This document shows positions 18,501 through 25,535 of a stretch of DNA of 54,411 nucleotides, piece by piece. The stretch lies in NCBI GenBank assembly GCA_947588275.1, contig CANPYJ010000005.1, positions 1-54,411 of the forward strand, in the 5' to 3' direction. Made by a program: the position numbers and the translations under genes. Source of the stretch: an uncultured Alphaproteobacteria bacterium (GTDB taxonomy: Bacteria; Pseudomonadota; Alphaproteobacteria; RF32; CAG-239). The notes under the pieces are model-generated. The model was given only the letters and a program-made list of their open reading frames with translations, searched no databases and was not told the DNA's origin. How positions within the stretch are numbered: the first letter of the stretch is position 1; each line of letters starts with the position of its first letter.

Positions 18501-21500
18501 GAAATAAGAGAGCTAAAAAAACTGGGTATTTGGAACAATATTACGAATTCAATTATTTTAGGTAACCGCTACTTCAGAACTGCAGAACATTCGGCTCAAC
18601 AAACGCACAGCATTTTGAAAAGGTATGAGGATGATTTCAAAACAGGGAAAATAAATGTTTTGAATTGTTCTACAACAATGGAAATGGGTGTCGATATTGG
18701 TGGTATCACTATATCATCTATGAATAACGTACCACCGCATCCGGCAAATTATTTGCAAAGAGCCGGACGTGCAGGACGTAGAAGTGAAACAAAAGCCATA
18801 AGTTTTACTTTGTGCAAAGATAACTCGCATGATCAATATGTTTTTGCGCATCCCAAATGGGCATTTAGCACAAAAATTGCCGCACCTTATGTAGATAAAT
18901 ACAGTTTTATTGTTTTACAACGGCATATAAACTCTCTCTTATTAGCATATTATTTTGACAGCATAAAAGGTCAGATAACTGATGCTACTAAGCTGAATAT
19001 GGAATGGTTTATGCTTCCGGCTGAAAACAGCAGGCTAATAAAATTCAAACAGTTCTGTAAGGATGCAATAAGGGTAAATGACCGTATTAGAAAAGCAATC
19101 TCTTCGATTATTGAAAATACACACTACGAAGATATCAACCTAGACGTTTTCGTAACACAATTGGATGAATTAATTGATAACCTGCAAAAGCGGTGGTACG
19201 CAGAGTATGATGCAATTCAAGAGCAGAAAGAAAGGGAAAAAGACCGCAAGATCAGTTTGGCCGCTATAAAAAAAACTGAAGAACGCTTACTTAAGGAATA
19301 CATTCTCAAAGAGTTAATTGAATACGGCTTATTACCAAGATACGGATTTCCAACTAACATCGTCACTTTTGACACGAATAATAGATTTAATTTAGATAAG
19401 AAAGTTTCGCAAACAAGAGAAGATAATCTATTTAAGCGAAGAGAACTTCCATCAAGAGATATTTGTACTGCACTAAGAGAGTATGCGCCTGGATGTGATG
19501 TTGTTATTGATGGTTTGGTTTATAAATCCGCCGGTATAACACTAAATTGGCACATTCCTGCCTCTGATTCAGAAGTAAAAGAAATCCAATCAATGCGCTA
19601 TATATGGAGATGCCACAAATGCGGTGCAAGTGGTACTTCAACAAGTCTTTGTGATGTAAAATGTGATGTTTGCGGATCTGAAATTGATACGAGAGATATG
19701 CAGAAGTATATTCAGCCGGCAGGATTTTCTGTTGATTTTAATGCGGCTGTAAATAACAACGTATCGGTTCAACGTTATATAAATATCTGTGAACCTTTAG
19801 TGACGGCTCATAATACTCTCAATTCCTATTTAGGATTACCTTACGTAAAATATAAAAATGATAAAGAAGGTAGTGTAATCCACTATTCAAACGGCGGCGG
19901 TGAAGGATATATTTTGTGCCTCGAATGCGGTAGAATGGTTGCAAACAACAAGAAAAACCGGGAAGAATTCAAAAAAAGACATTACCGTTTGCGTAGTGGC
20001 GTATACCCCAATAGTCAAACAGGAAATACTTATAAAGTTGAATGCCAACATTCGCCTTATTCAATTATAGAAAATATTAATCTCGGCGTAGAAATTAAAA
20101 CAGACCTTTTGGAGCTAATTCTATCTGATTTAGATGGCAACGTCATTGATGACAGGATATTGGCATATTCACTTGCGGTGGCCATACGTAGCGGTATTGC
20201 TAAATACATGAATGTTGAAACAGAAGAAATCGGATGTATCGCTAAACAAATCCGGGTTAATGGAACAAATAAAAAAGGGTTTGCGATAGAGTTATTTGAT
20301 AAAAATGCTTCCGGATATTGCTCTTCAAATGATATTATAAAAAATTTGAATATCATATTTAAGTATGCCCAAAATATTCTAAAATGTGATTGCGCACAAT
20401 CTTGCAATAAATGTATTTTACAGAATGACACAAAATACAACTACAGATATTTGGATAGAAAACTTGCGCTGGAGTTCTTAACAGATGAGTGGATTGCTAA
20501 AAATACTTTGCCGCAGGATATGAAAATCTTCGGAGATGGCACTCTTGTTGCATCTGCAAGTATTGAAAGTTTGATTGAGGATACTCCAAATTTACAAAAG
20601 TTATACTTAATTATCCCGGAAAATATGGAAAATGAAGATTTTTCAAACTCTCCAATTTACAAGCTTGTCAACAGATATAATGCATTAAACACTCAGATAA
20701 TACTTTGCGTGAATGAAAAAACACTGGGAGATGATGTAAAGAAAACCATTTCTTTGCTTTCCAATTTAAGCAATGTCTCTGTGAAAGCGATACCAGAAAA
20801 GCTAAATGATAAAATAATGGCAATTGTTTGGGATGGTTTCAAGTATTATTCATATGCATCCTTTGATGAAAATGTAAGACAATTAAACCAGTATTGGGGA
20901 AGTAATATAAACACATCAATATTATCAGGCTATATTGATATCAACGGCCTAAAATTTAATGATGTTAAATTAGAGACTGTTGAAAATATAAGTTACGATA
21001 AAATGTTCAATATTTCGTCAGAGGTTAACGGCCCAGGATATGGGTTCGGTAATAGATTGTTATCCATTTTGGCATCAAGTTTGGATAAAGGAATAAGTTC
21101 ACCAATAGTAAAAATTGAATATAAGGATAGATATCTAAAAAATCCTTTGGCCTCAGGTTTATTTTACAGTTTTATAAAAGAACTTAAAGTTAGGTACGAA
21201 AAATTATGGAATTGTGCATCTATAACTTTGGAAACAGCCGAAACTACAGAAACCAACAAACAATATCCAACAATGTTTTATCATGACTGGGATGATGTGG
21301 ATGCTAGAAATGAGGTATTAACTGCATTGTTTGATAAAATTGGATTGAAATTTCAATTAAAAGAGAAAAACAAAAAATATCTCGAGCATAACAGAATAAT
21401 GACAATTGAACTGGAAAATGGCGAAAAAATTAATTTAATACTAGATCAAGGCTTTTCTTACTGGAGATGTCTTGCATATTGTTACGCTGAAAACATCTTT

Positions 21501-21608
21501 CCGTTTGATGCAGACATTGATGAACAGGTGGCAAAAATCGGACAATGGTTACCGAATGTATCCGGTGATACTTATCCAACCAGAATATTTTACACTAAAT
21601 CGAAATAG
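15597..21608 (+). CDS. druE: DEAH-box helicase with DUF1998, candidate DruE
   Basis: This very large 2003-residue protein is a superfamily 2 helicase. Walker A SSGTGSGKTE lies near residue 117, DEAH (VLDEAHTYIG) near 252, SAT (ATSATIG) near 288 and the motif VI QRAGRAGR near 1053. Cys-rich, probably zinc-binding, clusters occur near 428-470 (CCNPNCTC to CANCGEPF), 1340-1365 (CHKCG to CDVCG) and 1596-1607 (CDCAQSCNKC). The last is the hallmark of the DUF1998 C-terminal region. Such length plus DUF1998 is typical of DruE, the conserved effector helicase of Druantia anti-phage systems. DrmA/DrmB of DISARM split these functions over two genes with a methylase nearby, which is not seen here. The operon is two genes only. 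Confidence 0.8.
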   Translation: MKTNSYSELLKILPVQSTEAIMSTLSILPLDLREFLRKKFSEEGDKFVADPVFEPMFSYKPSQQTFGELSGKLLPRSFVNALHGASEYRFDKSMYPYQHQLTSWETLLNTNNSLVVSSGTGSGKTECFMIPIISDLVQQVEKTNSVLEGVQALFIYPLNALIQNQRERFSEWTKPYKGNIRYCLYNGLLPQQTRESEQKETVEEVVDREQLWKSPSPLLITNTTMLEYMLIRANDKRIIDKSKGKLKYIVLDEAHTYIGSQAAELSLLLKRVMDAFEVKPEQVKFIATSATIGDNDAGTQLRRFLSSISGVNEENVTVVFGKNEIEPLASSTAGKSIDEIEKIENPDEIIKELRNNKLACSLRSFFISSNNEHGVARTLTEICNNFNLTSDLALRWLDLLSVTPVNEKSFLPLRLHIFHKTFPGLWSCCNPNCTCKDNIPGWKFGKIYFKEQCKCECGAPVFRVKACANCGEPFLEAKINDSAKDGKKYLYPTMLQDIDEFSLDDDDNYINDVEAHTVWVENFEKDNDTACYLNIEDSSLSLANSNGIRLNVFEDYEDIHCCDAPEVDQIKSFIPLQGAPFVLSHVLPTLLNYAEIAKDSESKPHAGQKMICFTDSRQGTARLAVQLQQNSERNSFRSILLHVIAHIEAENNKNNNADQINTLKEAYKSTKMPQLLDMIKQLEGQKGSSFANENNVISDILKEFDDNDLKWIYNYYRDKDSIFDTNRGQGNLIEILFARELIRRPKKANNVETLGLLATAYDFSKITSVPASISKYFTCDDWKNYLKIVLDFFVRANGFVEYPENWDKWGAISKNNEPLDFDHWPKADKKKKNRNIVKLLFYALDMDQTNDYHIDIVNEIMKEAWLALTSATGILTPSANQIYRMKMDKIGLRRLQKIYVCPITNKALDVTFKGYSPYLSRKNRGESKEITLEKCKEYSFPTYDYSKESGKSYDECVLMRREWLENNDEIRELKKLGIWNNITNSIILGNRYFRTAEHSAQQTHSILKRYEDDFKTGKINVLNCSTTMEMGVDIGGITISSMNNVPPHPANYLQRAGRAGRRSETKAISFTLCKDNSHDQYVFAHPKWAFSTKIAAPYVDKYSFIVLQRHINSLLLAYYFDSIKGQITDATKLNMEWFMLPAENSRLIKFKQFCKDAIRVNDRIRKAISSIIENTHYEDINLDVFVTQLDELIDNLQKRWYAEYDAIQEQKEREKDRKISLAAIKKTEERLLKEYILKELIEYGLLPRYGFPTNIVTFDTNNRFNLDKKVSQTREDNLFKRRELPSRDICTALREYAPGCDVVIDGLVYKSAGITLNWHIPASDSEVKEIQSMRYIWRCHKCGASGTSTSLCDVKCDVCGSEIDTRDMQKYIQPAGFSVDFNAAVNNNVSVQRYINICEPLVTAHNTLNSYLGLPYVKYKNDKEGSVIHYSNGGGEGYILCLECGRMVANNKKNREEFKKRHYRLRSGVYPNSQTGNTYKVECQHSPYSIIENINLGVEIKTDLLELILSDLDGNVIDDRILAYSLAVAIRSGIAKYMNVETEEIGCIAKQIRVNGTNKKGFAIELFDKNASGYCSSNDIIKNLNIIFKYAQNILKCDCAQSCNKCILQNDTKYNYRYLDRKLALEFLTDEWIAKNTLPQDMKIFGDGTLVASASIESLIEDTPNLQKLYLIIPENMENEDFSNSPIYKLVNRYNALNTQIILCVNEKTLGDDVKKTISLLSNLSNVSVKAIPEKLNDKIMAIVWDGFKYYSYASFDENVRQLNQYWGSNINTSILSGYIDINGLKFNDVKLETVENISYDKMFNISSEVNGPGYGFGNRLLSILASSLDKGISSPIVKIEYKDRYLKNPLASGLFYSFIKELKVRYEKLWNCASITLETAETTETNKQYPTMFYHDWDDVDARNEVLTALFDKIGLKFQLKEKNKKYLEHNRIMTIELENGEKINLILDQGFSYWRCLAYCYAENIFPFDADIDEQVAKIGQWLPNVSGDTYPTRIFYTKSK

Positions 21609-21961
21609 ATACTGTAAAAGTTATGGTATATCAGATAATTATATTAGAGGTTCGCGACAAAAGAGTGGGTGTCCACGCTGGGTGGAAAATTAGCCCACTA
21701 GGTAAAAATATGGTTTGTAAAAATTGAGAAAGCCCTAGTGTTTTCGGCGTTATATCGCTATAATTCATCTAAATGAAAACGAGGCTGTATCAAAGTAGGG
21801 ATTTTCCCTAGATGTCGCCGACCATAAAAACAAAAAATCCACCCTTGCGGTGGTTTTTTTATATTATCTCCGTCATAGCGAAAAGCAGGGAGCGTTTGTG
21901 TTTGTGCCTGACTTCGTCTGTCTTTTCAGGCGCGGGGATTTTTTGTAGGTGTTTGTAAAAC
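21609..21961. other. Intergenic stretch after the Druantia-like cassette with direct-repeat copy 2
   Basis: No coding region is convincing here. The stretch contains aacgaggctgtatca (21778-21792), matching 11683-11697, then a terminator hairpin at 21839. The repeat resembles the ends of some insertion sequences, so this may be a scar of a mobile element. Composition changes from AT-rich to balanced across it, marking the right edge of the island. Confidence 0.5.
21839..21860 (+). terminator. Rho-independent terminator at the island's right edge
   Basis: CCACC-CTTGC-GGTGG is followed by seven T residues and preceded by six A residues, so it could work in both directions. Confidence 0.65.
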
Positions 21962-23473
21962 TTATTCCCTATACGGGCGGAGTTCTCTGATGCGTTCAAT
22001 GGTGAAGCTGCGTTGTTCCTGCCGCTCCAGACAAAAAGCCTGCAGAAGCCGGCCTTTGATGTGAAGGGGAATAATCACGCGGCGCGACAGGCTGCCGTCG
22101 GTTTTTTGGTAGACAATCTCCAGTTTGCGGCGGTTGGTGGCGGCTTCTTGCAGGCTGTTTTGAAGAATCTGAGGTGCGGGGTCGGCAAGCGGCGTTGTGC
22201 GGCGCATAAATCGGACGATGCGTGAATCGGTGAGAATATGCGCGGCGGTCAGCGGTCGGCACAAGGTGATGCCTGCGAGAGAGGTGCAGCGACTGAGCGC
22301 AACATAGAGTTGTCCGGCAGCAAAAGTGCCGCGGCCGATGTCAATTCGCACCTGATCAAAGGTCTGACCTTGGCTTTTGTGGATGGTGACGGCCCAGGCC
22401 AGCCGCACCGGAAACTGGGTGAACGAGCCGGCGACTTCGGAGATAATTTCGCTGCCGGCCAGAGTGTAGCGAAAAATCTCCCATGTATAGGGAAAGACAT
22501 CGACCAGTTTGGCATTGTTTTGCAGGCGGACAGTCAGATAGCGGATTTTTTGCGGGCCGGTTTTGATTTCTTCAATACGGCCGAGGCTGCCGTTTACCCA
22601 GCGGCCTTTGAGATCGTTGTTCAAAAACATGATTTGGGCGCCGGCGCGCAGTTCCAAGACTTCGGCGGCAGGAAAATACTCGGCCTGAAAATTGCCGTCT
22701 ATCACTGCCTGAGAGATACAGGTCGGCGCATTGAGGCGGTGCAGATGTTCGGCATTGAGTTCGGCGGCCATTTTGTTGGTGGTGGTGAGGGTGATATAAA
22801 CTCCGTTTGGCGCCGGCAGCACGCGCCGGTTGAGGGCGGCAAGATCGGCGGCGGTGGCGGAGTTGTCGCGGATGCGCGAAAGCAGGCTGATGAAGTCGGC
22901 GTCGGTTTGGCGATAGATTTTGTTGAGTTCGACGATTTCCATATCCATTCCGCGAAAAGCCTGCGCACCGAAGAAATACGGAGCGGCGTAGCGGGCGGCA
23001 AAATATTGGGTTTCCGGCGTGCTGACAACCGGCGGCAGCTGAAAGAGATCGCCCACCAAGACAATTTGCACGCCGCCGAAAGATTTTTGCGAATCCGGTC
23101 CATACAGGCGCAAAAAAATGTCAATGCAGTCAAAGATATCGGCGCGCAGCATGGAGGCTTCGTCAATGAAGAGGGTTTGCAGCCGTTGATAGATGCGTTT
23201 GGCGCGCGGCGTAAATTCATAAGACGAGATTTTTTCGGGAGTAATGTTGACGGGAAACCCGAAAAAACGGTGAATGGTCTGGCCGCCGACATTGAGCGCG
23301 GCCACACCGGTGGGAGCCACCACGGCGATATTCCGCCGGCAGTTTTTGACCGCATAAGCCAGCAAGGTGGATTTTCCGGCGCCGGCTTTGCCGGTGACAA
23401 ACAGGTGACGGCCGCGGTTGATAAGGTCAAGCGCCTGCTGAAACTCGGGGTTGATGTCAATTTGTCGGGGCAT
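21962..23473 (-). CDS. Pif1-like DNA helicase with C-terminal WYL-like domain
   Basis: This 503-residue protein is a superfamily 1 helicase of the Pif1/RecD2-like group. It shows Walker A VTGKAGAGKST near residue 27, Walker B LFIDEAS near 117, GDLFQLPPVV soon after, and the late motifs TIHKSQGQTFD and YVALSR. Residues ~435-503 (LEIVYQKTDGSLSRR to RIRELRPY) read as a WYL-type domain, which may bind nucleic acid or a nucleotide ligand. The start MPRQIDIN at 23473 is preferred because the upstream codons in the track look non-coding. It likely works in DNA repair or replication-fork processing. It is divergent from slyX. Confidence 0.85.
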   Translation of the reverse strand: MPRQIDINPEFQQALDLINRGRHLFVTGKAGAGKSTLLAYAVKNCRRNIAVVAPTGVAALNVGGQTIHRFFGFPVNITPEKISSYEFTPRAKRIYQRLQTLFIDEASMLRADIFDCIDIFLRLYGPDSQKSFGGVQIVLVGDLFQLPPVVSTPETQYFAARYAAPYFFGAQAFRGMDMEIVELNKIYRQTDADFISLLSRIRDNSATAADLAALNRRVLPAPNGVYITLTTTNKMAAELNAEHLHRLNAPTCISQAVIDGNFQAEYFPAAEVLELRAGAQIMFLNNDLKGRWVNGSLGRIEEIKTGPQKIRYLTVRLQNNAKLVDVFPYTWEIFRYTLAGSEIISEVAGSFTQFPVRLAWAVTIHKSQGQTFDQVRIDIGRGTFAAGQLYVALSRCTSLAGITLCRPLTAAHILTDSRIVRFMRRTTPLADPAPQILQNSLQEAATNRRKLEIVYQKTDGSLSRRVIIPLHIKGRLLQAFCLERQEQRSFTIERIRELRPYRE

Positions 23474-23546
23474 AATTTTTCCGATTGTAAAATTTAAAAT
23501 TAATGATAGCATAATTTGCATGTGCGACAAGGAGAAAGTTTAAACT

Positions 23547-23753
23547 ATGCAGCAGGAAGACGACGAGCGTTTGACAGAGATTGAAACCGTGTTGGCCGAG
23601 CATGAAAAAATGCTGGACGAGCTTAACAGCGTGATTATTGAGCAAGGCAAAACCATAGAGCGGCTAAGGCGGCAGAATCAATATCTGCTGGACATGGCCC
23701 GCGCCGACGCGGTCAAACCGCAAAGCGAAGAAACGCCTCCGCCGCACTATTAA
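23547..23753 (+). CDS. slyX: SlyX family protein
   Basis: The 68-residue protein is a short coiled coil (heptads across residues 5-50) ending in the family's typical PPPHY tail. SlyX is widespread in Proteobacteria with no settled biochemical role. The ATG follows AAGGAG at a somewhat long spacing. It is divergent from the Pif1-like helicase and followed 67 bp later by the flavin reductase-rubredoxin gene. Confidence 0.85.
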   Translation: MQQEDDERLTEIETVLAEHEKMLDELNSVIIEQGKTIERLRRQNQYLLDMARADAVKPQSEETPPPHY

Positions 23754-23820
23754 TCGGCAGAAGAAAAAAGGTGTTGATTGGCGGATTGAAGAGATTATAT
23801 ATCCGGACAGGGGAAAGAAA

Positions 23821-24474
23821 ATGGATTTGGACGCGCTTTATAAACTGACGCACGGGTTGTATGTGCTGGGTGCCAAAGACGGCAGCCGCAACGTCGGCAG
23901 TTTGGTCGATGCGGTGATGCAGGTGGCCAACAAGCCGGTAGCGGTGGCGGTTTCGTGCGGCAACCACAGCTATACAAAGTCGTGCATTGAGAAGACGGGC
24001 GAGTTTTCGCTCTCGGTTTTGTGCAAAGACGTTGATCCGTTTGTGGTGGCCAACTTCGGGTTTCAGAGCAGCCGCACGGTTGACAAATGGGCGCATGCGG
24101 CGTATTTTGAGCAAGACGGATTGCCGTATCTCAAAGACAATTTGGCCACGTTTCACTGTCGCGTGATTCATACGTATGCTTTGGAAAGCAACACCATGTT
24201 TGTGGCCGAGGTGGTGTCGGCGGCGGGCAGCCGCGATGCCGAGCCGCTGACGTATTTGGACTATCGGTCGTATTTTAAGGCGGACGTCATGAAAAGTTTT
24301 GAACAGTATAACAACCAGCAGAAAGGAAAGACAATGTCTGACAATGGTGGAAAACAATGGGTTTGCACGGTGTGCGGTTATGTTTATGACGGTGAAGTTC
24401 CGTTTGAGGAGCTGCCGGAAGATTGGGTTTGTCCGTTGTGCGGCGTGGGCAAAGACATGTTTGAGCTGCGCTAG
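23821..24474 (+). CDS. Flavin reductase-rubredoxin fusion protein
   Basis: The first ~165 residues form a flavin reductase-like FMN-binding domain ([21 protein letters not shown], then a [13 protein letters not shown] segment). The last ~50 residues are a complete rubredoxin with its two iron-binding knuckles, [10 protein letters not shown] and CPLCGVG. This is the layout of high-molecular-weight rubredoxin (Hrb), which passes electrons from NAD(P)H through FMN and iron to flavodiiron proteins that reduce oxygen or nitric oxide in anaerobes. No flavodiiron gene is in the window. It is a cytoplasmic protein, 217 residues, intact. It converges with the phosphatase gene with two bases between. 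Confidence 0.88.
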   Translation: MDLDALYKLTHGLYVLGAKDGSRNVGSLVDAVMQVANKPVAVAVSCGNHSYTKSCIEKTGEFSLSVLCKDVDPFVVANFGFQSSRTVDKWAHAAYFEQDGLPYLKDNLATFHCRVIHTYALESNTMFVAEVVSAAGSRDAEPLTYLDYRSYFKADVMKSFEQYNNQQKGKTMSDNGGKQWVCTVCGYVYDGEVPFEELPEDWVCPLCGVGKDMFELR

Positions 24475-24476
24475 GC

Positions 24477-25070
24477 TCAAATCAGAATAAAGCCGTCATA
24501 TTGCCAGCCGGCGGCGTCGTGGCGCAGGCTGAGGATTGAGCCGTTGGGGATGTTGGCACGGCTGACGCCAAAATAGAGCAAGGTTTGCGAAATGGTGATG
24601 CCGTGTCCGGATACGGCAATGTTTTGGTATGGCGTTTGCAGGGCATAGTGGTTGAGCGCGGCAAAAATGCGGCGGCGGACGGCGGCTTTGGTTTCGCCGT
24701 TTTCAAAACACACTTCGGCGTCCTGAGGGTTGTTGCTGCGCCAATGTTTGTAGAGGGCGGCAAATTTTTGTTCGGCCACGCTGATGTGCATGCCCTCGAT
24801 TATGCCCATATTGACTTCGATAAACCGGTTGTCTATGAGAATCGGCGCGGGAATAAAGTGACGGGCAAGCTGGGCAGTTTGGACGGCGCGGCGCATGGGC
24901 GAGCTGACAATGACGTCGATTTGTTTGTCTTGGAGGGCCAGCCCGACCATCAGCGCCTGACGTTTGCCGTGTTCAGTGAGGCTGCCGTTGAATCGCTGTC
25001 CCTGAATGTGTCCGCTGAGGTTAAACGGACATTCGCCGTGACGAAAAATATAAAAATGCTTGGCCGTCAT
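24477..25070 (-). CDS. Histidine phosphatase family protein
   Basis: The phosphoglycerate-mutase-like fold is marked by the RHGE motif (FRHGECPFN, near residue 9), the ITEHG-like SLTEHGKRQA, SSPMRRAVQTA, and the second catalytic His in AVSGHGITI. The protein could be a CobC-like, phosphosugar or general phosphatase; the substrate cannot be read from the sequence. I chose the ATG at 25070 because GGAG lies nine bases upstream and the RHG motif then falls at the usual place, giving 197 residues. The track start adds 22 unlikely residues. Confidence 0.85.
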   Translation of the reverse strand: MTAKHFYIFRHGECPFNLSGHIQGQRFNGSLTEHGKRQALMVGLALQDKQIDVIVSSPMRRAVQTAQLARHFIPAPILIDNRFIEVNMGIIEGMHISVAEQKFAALYKHWRSNNPQDAEVCFENGETKAAVRRRIFAALNHYALQTPYQNIAVSGHGITISQTLLYFGVSRANIPNGSILSLRHDAAGWQYDGFILI

Positions 25071-25189
25071 TTTTTGTGCTCCGGTCATTTGATATAGCCG
25101 CTGATTGGCAATATGCAAGCCGGCAGTGCGGCGCATCTTTTTGTCGATGTGTGGAAATGCCCTGTTTTTTAATTTGTAAAAAATAAGGG

Positions 25190-25219
25190 TTTACTTTTGT
25201 ATTTTTTTGTGTTTATACT
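25190..25219 (+). promoter_or_regulatory. Promoter of the structured RNA / autotransporter leader
   Basis: TTTACT and TATACT are separated by 18 bp in a T-rich stretch with no ORF, followed by a long run of hairpins. Transcription would start near 25226. Confidence 0.45.
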
Positions 25220-25225
25220 TTTTGC

Positions 25226-25503
25226 AGACGAGATGAAAATCTTGTTCAGTGCCCTAGGGGCACGGAGCTTTCAACAGCTCTATACACTCGGCGTTAGGGT
25301 ATAACGTCGTCATATTGCCGGCTTGTTAACACAGCGGGCAATAGATATATCCCCGATTGTAGTGATATGGTCGGGGAGCTTTTAGCAGATGTCCAGAGGC
25401 TGTATCCTTATCCTTGAAAAAATACAGTCTTAAAAGCTAGAAGAGTCATGCAGTGTATATGATTGTTGAACTCTCCGGCCACCTTAAAAAAGGTGGTTTT
25501 TCT
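25226..25503 (+). ncRNA. Putative structured RNA of unknown class
   Basis: About 280 bases without a credible ORF hold a row of inverted repeats: GTGCCC/GGGCAC (25249-25263), GAGCT/AGCTC (25265-25280), CGGCGTTA/TAACGTCG (25289-25309), ATTGCC/GGCAAT (25314-25342), TCCCCGA/TCGGGGA (25350-25377), AGGCTGTAT/ATACAGTCT (25397-25430), and a terminator. A promoter-like sequence lies just upstream. This arrangement suggests an independent small RNA or a long structured leader for the autotransporter gene that starts 33 bp after the terminator. It does not match tmRNA, RNase P, SRP RNA or 6S RNA as I know them. Boundaries are estimated from the promoter and terminator. Confidence 0.45.
25479..25503 (+). 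terminator. Terminator of the structured RNA, just ahead of the autotransporter
   Basis: CCACCTT-AAAA-AAGGTGG is followed by TTTTTC. It stands between the hairpin-rich stretch and the autotransporter ATG, so it either ends a separate RNA or acts as an attenuator. Confidence 0.75.
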
Positions 25504-25535
25504 TTTAACTATAGGAAAAAGGAAAGTTAAATCAT

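Noticed and set aside
12125-21608. DISARM (drmA/drmB) assignment for the large helicase pair
   Set aside because: DISARM splits helicase and DUF1998 into separate proteins with a methyltransferase and often a PLD protein nearby; here one protein carries both helicase and DUF1998 parts, and the partner is not a methylase.
22238-23497. Long plus-strand ORF of 419 aa
   Set aside because: It is the antisense shadow of the Pif1-like helicase, whose helicase motifs are all present on the minus strand; the plus-strand translation is a Gly/Ala/Asp-rich string without motifs.
23713-24480. Minus-strand ORF of 255 aa
   Set aside because: It is antisense to the flavin reductase-rubredoxin gene, whose iron-binding Cys motifs are clear.
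25226-25503. tmRNA, RNase P, SRP or 6S RNA
   Set aside because: None of the characteristic conserved cores (TpsiC-like GGTTCGAAT, GAGGAAAGTCC, GGAAGGAAGCAG) is present, and the fold is a row of short hairpins rather than one long bubble stem.
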